Translations under genes and position numbers: made by a program
In this document: piece after piece, positions 58,046-64,000 of the stretch
Layout: each line of letters opens with the position of its first letter
How positions within the stretch are numbered: position 1 is the stretch's first letter
The notes under the pieces: model-generated
Databases searched by the model: none
Seen by the model: only the letters and a program-made list of their open reading frames with translations
Told to the model about the DNA's origin: nothing
Assembly (NCBI GenBank): GCA_014218235.1
Contig: CM024758.1
Span: 68,582,206-68,646,205, forward strand
DNA from: Colocasia esculenta
Lineage: Eukaryota > Streptophyta > Magnoliopsida > Alismatales > Araceae
Direction of reading: 5' to 3'
DNA length: 64,000 nucleotides

Positions 58046-61000
58046 AATGATGATGAGGGTCCTCCTTCCAGAAGGGGTGAGGTGGCATGATCCTAGTATG
58101 CTCCCTTAATGGATCCTTATCAAGGCTTATTAGGTCTTACCCAATAGGTCCATAATGGGTTAAATAAGGCTTATTGGATAACTTTTATCCAATCCTCTAT
58201 TCATCGCGTTATCCACCTTTGTGTGTGACCCTCTAGGCCCAATATCGAGCTGGCCATGAGTTGTACTCGTTAGAACTCCTTCTGACTTAGTGAATTATTA
58301 TCTCCATAATAATTCACTCAACTCATCGATTATGAACATACTAGGCCACTATGCCATAATCCCCAGACGATACGAGTGATCAAATCCATTGGACCTGTCT
58401 GCCCACAGTTACCGTGTACCTATAGTCCCTCATCCATCTATTATCCCAAAGACCATATATTAGGCATGGTGTTGTCAGGTCTATATGGAATCTGTTAAAG
58501 TGAAACTCTTATCGGATTCTCCCGGAGAACTCCTTCTCACTAAATCCAATTGACCCTGGCCAGGGATTGCCTGAGTAAGACAATATGGGATATTCCTCTC
58601 ACGATATCGAGAGTGGATGATCCTTTATTGACACATAATTGCCTTCGTAAGGTTGGCTACCATTCCCAATGACTAGCTATACTAGACCTGGAACATCCAG
58701 ACCTATAAATCCAGTATCAAAGAATGGAGTACTCAAACAAGACATCTTTGGTGTCTCAAGTCTAAGGACCAGTTACACAACTGAGACTACGGAATCTCTA
58801 TCTGACAATCAGGTATCATTAACCATATAGCATTCCGAGAACGAATCATTCAGTGAACTCATTCTCCAATAAGCACCTGCACCATATCACTAGTGTCTCC
58901 ACACAAGCAGCTATGAGACCAGCTGCTTCCATCATATGGACAGGTATATGGCACACCAGTCTTTCGGTCATCTCAATGTCCTTCTTGAGTAACCTATGAC
59001 TAGGAATATTTAGGATCTGTGTTTAAAGAGGATCAGCCTCATTATCATGATCCAATTCCCATTGCACAGACCCATGGACATCACAGTATACATACGCATG
59101 GAATATACAGTGAGAAAATACAATTATAATATTACCAAAAGATATTGTACATAATTACAAGTGCCATCACTCACGTGAATTGGCTTGCAGGGCATCTATA
59201 ACTAGTATGACCTTTAAGGATTGACTTCATCAGGGCCTTGGCAGCAGTGTGAGATAGCATAACATTTGTAGATAACCCCTTCTTTTGACCAGCCATATGC
59301 AATATCACTGAGTGAGGAGTAATAATGGCATCAATGGTAGCATCATCAATGAGCAGTGTAACATCTACCATCCTTGCTTTGGAAGTGACTGGCATTGATG
59401 CTTGGGAATTCTTCTTGACAATCATCTCATGAGGGGACGAAGGCTCACCCTTCCTAAATGTGCCCAGGATAAGGACATAGACTGGCATGCGGCTGATGTA
59501 GCTGTGAGGGTCAAAGCGCATGACCGGGACTGTGCTACCTTCACCCGGACTGTCTTGCTCTCGGGAAGTAGGCTCAAGGCATGCCCCTGGCGGTTCACAC
59601 CTGCTCCGTTGGGTGGTTATGGTAATGGGATGCATGGTGGCCATAGTGGGTTCGTCGGATGCGAAGAGTGTAGTGTGAGGTGATTGGATGGTGGAAAGGA
59701 CAAGCTCATGCTGAGAGAGATCTTCTTCCAACTCAGAGGCTAGGTCAGCCTTAAGCTTAGGAGTAGGAAACTCTTGCTCTGGCTCAGAGGTGAGTGGAGC
59801 TTGCTCGAGCCTTGGTGTGGTGGTAATGGCTTGCTCAGGTGCAGATAGTAGTGGGGTGGCGAGGGGTAAGGATGGAGGGTTTGTAGGAGGCGAGGGATTA
59901 GTGGTTTGTGGCATTGGGGAAGATGACCAATGACACATCGACATAGTACGTCGAGCCAACAGCTTGTCATCAAGATGCAAGGTGGTATCAGGGGTAGGTG
60001 TGGTAGTGATAGCCTGAGCAGGGGTTGGTGGAGGAGGCTGTTGAGGTGGTGACGGAGCAGATGATGCACTTGGAGGCTAAGTAAAGAAATGTTTCTGGCC
60101 TTGAGCCATTGGAGATGGCGACTGCCTCAATGCTTGTGCTTGTTGTCTGGACTGTGCTGCAGGTTGCCTGGGTGACTGTTCCGCTGCCTGTGATGGAGAG
60201 GGCTGCTGCCCCTGGCCTTGTGCTCTTCTCTTCTCTTGACAATGCAGGATGAGTCTGTGCATTTCAGCCCAATCTATCTTGTGCTCTAGATCATAGATCA
60301 CATCCCGGAATTCGCAGTAGTTCGCGACTGTATGCCCCAAATGACGATGATATGGGCAATATTCTGATCGGTCCACTGTCATGTCCAAGCTTGGCTTTTC
60401 TGGAGGGAACTGTAATGCATTGATGGACATCAGGGACTCCAAAAACTGGTGATAATGGGCTCGCTTTGGGCCAAGTGGATGTCGGGATGGATGAGGTGTG
60501 GTGTGACGGCATAGGCGAGGGGGTTGTTCTTGTGGGAGTGGTGCGAGTTGGCTTGGTGGAAGTGGCGAGGATGCGTAATGGTCAGTGGAGTGGGTAGGCG
60601 TAGGACGGTGGATAACATCAACTTGGGCATAGGTTTGGATTCCCTCATATGTGGGCCCTCGGAATGTGTAACTGGGTTGTTGGGCCTGAAATAAGGATGG
60701 CATGGGAGAGTTAATGAGTTGGGTTTTAACAAAGTGATCACAACTGTATAATTGTTGCATGGATGTGATGTTGTTCATAGCCAGGATATGGCGGTACATA
60801 GGTGTTGCATTAGAAATAATGAGCTTGATTTTCTCCTCTTCTAGGATGTGCATTTGGGCATGTGTGGACATTTGACGCCAACGGTCAGCATAAGTTGTAA
60901 ATTCTTCATCAGGCTTCATCTGCTCAACCGCCAGATCGGCCATTGAATACATGGGCCCTGCCCAGCGTTGATATTGCTGTAGGAATCTGACATTGACCAC

Positions 61001-62277
61001 TTCAAAATCCTCAACTTCATTGGGAGGCAAGGAATGAAACCACTCTAGAGCGGGCCCATCCAACGACCGCCTAAAAAGGTAAGCCAATAAGCAGCGATCA
61101 TGTTGGTAGGACACTGAGTCATAGAGGAACTCCTTCAGATGGATGTAAGGGTCTCTAGCTCCACTATACTTGAGATAGATAGGGAGCTGAGAAAGTGGAG
61201 GGATCCGGAGACCATGGAAATCAGGGAGTGTATTATTGAAGGAGGGTTTGGGATTCAACTGCCTTCGCAAGTCACTAAGCTCTCGCTTCATGGACTCGAA
61301 CTCGGATTGGAAGCCCTGAGTTGAGGTAGATTGTGGATAGCGATGTCCAGCTTGGGGATGAGAGCGGAGTCGAGATTCAAGGTCCGGGCTAGATTGAGTA
61401 TGATGGGCCGGTTGTAATGATGTGGGCTGAACAAGAGGATGGCCCGATTCAGGAGTGACATTGTGAGTGGATCTAGAATAAGCAAGATAATGTGGGCCTG
61501 TAGGGCCCACCCTAGAAGAAGGTCGTGGAGCAAAGGTGGACAACAATTCCCGGGCCTGGTCAGGGCCCATTTCAAGTAGGAGGCGTTCCAATTCAGTGGC
61601 CTCCTTAGAAGAGAATGGTGACGGAACAGATTGTGGATGGGCACTCTCATCGGCCCGATGGGCCTGGGACTAGGCCGAATTTGGAATAGACTAATGAGAC
61701 AAAGGGTATACATGAGGAGGAGAGGTTGGGGGATAGGTGAAGTGGAAAGGAGCCATGAGAGGATGAGAAATGGAGGAATTAAAAAGGATACACTAAAATA
61801 AGAAATAAGGGGTACAACAACAGGTACAAACACACAAGAAGGGGATGAGAAAAGGAGTTCCCAAGCAAACACCCAAGTTAACATGATATGCGTCAGGGTC
61901 TTAGGGTTATCACTTAGCCTTTATGTGATTGATTTAATTGAATTACACTCGGCTAAAGAGGGACCTAATGGGTGTGAACTCAAGTACTCCAAGATGACTA
62001 AGGGGGACACAACTTACGCGCAAGACGGCCTGAACTAAGGGTACAACGGGTACAACCAGCCCAGCAAACCGCAACGTGCGTACGGCCACGGGGACTTACG
62101 GAGGCCCTCGGTAGGTGGCCCTGGTCAGCCCATGAGTGCTCGCAGGTGAGAGGATCGACTCTACCAAGGAGGAAAACCTAATATCCATGAGACATAAGTG
62201 TATGCATGAGCCTAGGTGCACCAAGGTGCATGCAACTCTAACCTAAACTAACAAACAGTGACTGACAGGGCTCGGCT

Positions 62278-62340
62278 AAGGTCGCGACAACTAGACACGT
62301 CGCGACCCTATCGCGCCTGGAAGACCAGGCGCGATATCAA
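62278..62340. promoter_or_regulatory. CGCGAC-type paired sites in T leader, cluster 1
   Basis: GGTCGCGAC...ACGTCGCGA (CGC words 18 bp apart) and ATCGCGCCT, 8 bp, AGGCGCGAT, a near-perfect inverted repeat near 62308-62334. Confidence 0.78.
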
Positions 62341-62524
62341 CAGAGTGCAGAGACCTATAGTCACACGCAACCAAAGAGCAAACAAACTACCCTAACATGA
62401 AATACAAGCATGGAGTGACATAAACTACACAGCAAGACTCCCTAAGCAGATAGAAACCGACACATGGATCTAAAGCAATAACAAACAACGCATACCTGAT
62501 GACGCGTCCCTCTCCAACGACGCT

Positions 62525-62785
62525 ACAGTATCGCGGCCGTCCAGCCCGCCCCGATAAGATCCGAAATCAAACAGTCAAAATAAAAGAAAAACCCGAACCC
62601 TAGCAGGATTCTAACAGACACAAACGCGAATATACATGGTAGAACAGCATGAAGAAGACAACGATGGACCCACAATCAAGGAACAATGTATGGATAGGGG
62701 GAATAATGCGTACCTGTAGTCATGTCCGCCTTTATGGACGCGGTTATGTCGCGGCGGCGCGATGCGCCGCGTTAACCACAGAGCA
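62525..62785. promoter_or_regulatory. CGCGAC-type paired sites in T leader, clusters 2 and 3
   Basis: ATCGCGGCC, 8 bp, CGCCCCGAT near 62530 and GTCGCGGCG, 8 bp, CGCCGCGTT near 62749-62775. Confidence 0.72.
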
Positions 62786-62895
62786 TAGAAACACACAAAA
62801 AAAACACAGAAATATCTAACAGGGCTCTACAAAGCAGTAAAAAAATTGATGATGGCAGGTAAGCAAGCAGCAAACAGCGATGCTAGCACTGAAGG

Positions 62896-62912
62896 TCCCA
62901 CTGTGATCGCCA
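62896..62912 (-). other. Primer-binding site of T, best match tRNA-Arg
   Basis: On the minus strand TGGCGATCACAGTGGGA, five bases from the LTR end. It fits the 3' end of a plant tRNA-Arg of the type ending ...TCCCACTGTGGTCGCCA with one mismatch. This tRNA assignment is from memory of tRNA sequences. Confidence 0.65.
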
Positions 62913-62917
62913 AAAGG

Positions 62918-64000
62918 TGTAATCACGGGGTTGTGCACCCGTCAAAACACACAACACGTTTTAAAATTAAAATAAATGGCATGGAAGTATGGATGGATGT
63001 GATCGCCACCTAGCTAGTTGCCATGATTAGGAATTAAATAGGCTAACTAAACTAGGAAAAGGAATGAGAACAGAGGCACTTACTGTAGTCACAACGGGGT
63101 GACCCGTCGCGATGGAGCTGATGTCACGACGCCTAACCAGGGCGCGTCTCTTTTGTCGCAACCCTTATGCCTGCTGCGTTCTCTGCAGTGCGGGAGAATG
63201 CTGGTGTGGACCTTCTTCCTACCCTCCGGCCGGCCAGAGAACAAGAGCTGCTCGTCAATTGATGCTTGAGTGCCTGCCAAAACAAAGAAAATAAACAAAT
63301 AAACCCGTTAGAACATATTAACTGCAATATCCACCCACAAATGAAAGGGACAGGAAGAGCATGGGGGGAACGAACCTGGGGGTGGTTTTTAAACCCCTTT
63401 GGGTGTACATAAACGTGGGAGGAAAGATTAGAAATGCATGCTATCTAAAAGACAAGAAATATGCATGAAAGGAGAAGGGGAAGGGGAGAGGAAGAAAGAG
63501 CCCCAATGGGGCGACTCCATGGCGTTGGATGACGTCCTTAGTTGATGCAGAAGCTCCTGGGGTCGCCTCCTTCATGTCCAAGCTCCATTGATGAAAGTAA
63601 GTGCTTGGCTTAATGGAGAAGAAAGGAGAGAATGGGGTAGCCACGAGCTAAGACCCATGTCAGAGAAGATTTCTGCAGCACTTCGTGGTGAAAAAATGGG
63701 GCTCTCTTTCCTCTGAAAGAGAAGCCTTGCTTATATAGAATAGGAGAGAGAAAATCCCGTCCATGGGAGATAATGATCAAAATAAATGGATAAAAGTCAT
63801 GTAAATCCTTGGAAAGAGTCCAAAGATGGCCCTAAGGTCTCCCAAAACCTCAAACCGCGGCCAGGGGGTTGGGAGGTTGCTTGGAGATGAAGATAAGGCC
63901 ATGAAAAGATAAATAGGAGGTTGTTGCGGAGGCCAATGTACACGGCTGTAGTCGCAACGGGTCGTAGGGGCGCGACAACATAATCACGACGCCCAGGGTT
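62918..64000 (-). repeat. 5' LTR of element T (right end outside window)
   Basis: TGTAATCACGGGG... matching 36185-37270 nearly base for base. TATA box at 63731-63738. Paired sites at about 63090-63160 (GTCACAACG/CGTCGCGAT) and from 63948 (GTCGCAACG/GGGCGCGAC). By comparison with the other LTR about 300 bp are missing beyond the window. Confidence 0.92.

Larger units (their letters stand above)
57138..59207 (-). mobile_element. Solo LTR S3 (probably copia), duplication TGACC
   Basis: Begins TGTTGGAAATC on the plus strand and ends ...TATAACTAGTA, flanked by TGACC (57133-57137 and 59208-59212). Removing it with one TGACC restores the gag frame across the junction. The expected terminal CA is TA, one C-to-T change. 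A TATA box is at 57596-57604 (minus), with a minisatellite just upstream. 58050-59207 has no frame and no further repeat. Confidence 0.8.
56889..61756 (-). pseudogene. Gag polyprotein of element T (Tat/Ogre-like), split by solo LTR S3
   Basis: The frame opens at ATG 61756 and, apart from three TAGs (61693, 61672, 60079), stays open to 59208. After removal of S3 it continues from 57132 to a TGA at 56889. The Retrotrans_gag domain (about residues 190-330) has YSGARDPYIHLKEF, LAYLFRRSLDGPALEWFHSLP and VNVRFLQQY. A zinc-finger-like CPYHRHLGHTVANYC (about residue 470) is of the CxxHxxxGH type found in Tat/Ogre gag. Gln/Pro-rich sequence follows, then a region with VDVTLLIDD (near 59360-59330) that could be a decayed protease-like segment. 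Gag would package T RNA; since no pol is seen, mobilisation would need an autonomous partner. Confidence 0.85.
61757..62895 (-). other. 5' leader of element T between primer site and gag
   Basis: About 1.1 kb without a gene. It holds three CGCGAC-type clusters, listed next. Confidence 0.65.
36185..64000 (-). mobile_element. Large non-autonomous Ty3/gypsy element T (Tat/Ogre-like gag) carrying an antisense PMD gene
   Basis: Two near-identical LTRs in the same orientation lie at 36185-37565 and 62918 to beyond the window end. The minus-strand primer site is at 62896-62912 and the polypurine tract at 37566-37586. The internal region holds gag on the minus strand (61756 to 56889) and a PMD gene on the plus strand (38985 to about 55560). 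No protease-RT-integrase block is recognised. With the nested S, S2 and S3 removed the element would be about 12 kb. It inserted in the leader of element C. Confidence 0.85.

Noticed and set aside
57674..58090. 138-codon plus-strand frame with His/Thr/Met repeats
   Set aside because: It is a translation of the minisatellite in S3; repeat units stay open by chance of their length.
61288..61884. 198-codon minus-strand hydrophobic frame
   Set aside because: It overlaps the T gag frame in another phase; the gag frame carries the conserved domains further down and explains the region.

Overview
This window is plant nuclear DNA, almost certainly from an angiosperm with a large repeat-rich genome, and nearly all of it is nested retroelement sequence. 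The signs are initiator-Met-tRNA primer sites (TGGTATCAGAGC), Ty1/copia pol with DSGCSRHMTGD and YVDD motifs, chromovirus-like Ty3/gypsy gag, L1-type LINE ORF2 with a C-terminal RNase H, and a plant mobile domain (PMD) gene. I see no intact host gene, no tRNA or rRNA gene, and one 100-N assembly gap at 33605-33704. Every coding region is broken by stops, frameshifts or insertions.

Layout, left to right. 1-1779 is LTR-like DNA. 1890-3283 is the 3' part of a plus-strand LINE. 3284-14485 is the 5' end of a minus-strand gypsy element (A: protease, gag, primer site, LTR); its LTR is split by a minus-strand LINE (5853-9273, 7-bp target duplication) and by a solo LTR (S1, 9711-12609, duplication ATGAA). 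14486-18597 is a second minus-strand gypsy 5' end (B). 18598-32126 is an old Sirevirus-like copia (E, minus) interrupted by a complete copia (G, 19949-29662, duplication TTTTC). 32127-33321 is an LTR end (H) sitting inside gypsy reverse transcriptase (F, 33322-33604). After the gap come LTR D (33705-35599), which lies inside LTR C (to 35998), and the start of element C.

36185 to beyond 64000 is one large non-autonomous Ty3/gypsy element (T, Tat/Ogre-like gag, minus strand). Its two LTRs are at 36185-37565 and from 62918. It carries gag (61756 to 56889) but no recognisable pol, and on the opposite strand a multi-exon PMD gene (38985 to about 55560). The PMD gene is split by a Sirevirus (S, 41507-55479) that has an env-like third gene and itself holds a solo LTR (S2, 43033-45834, duplication AACAT). 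T's gag is split by another solo LTR (S3, 57138-59207, duplication TGACC).

The main unexplained signal is regulatory. Most LTR families here carry an array of spaced palindromic or inverted sites, usually 25-200 bp upstream of the LTR TATA box. Three word families with fixed geometry recur: GTGTCGACAC pairs separated by 11 bp, AACGCGACG/CGTCGCGTT pairs separated by 8 bp, and AACGTCA/TGACGTT-like pairs separated by 8 bp. The first is shared, with the same flanking words, between copia and gypsy LTRs. The second also occurs just upstream of the PMD start and in T's 5' leader. These look like protein-binding arrays and are the best candidate for an undescribed system.
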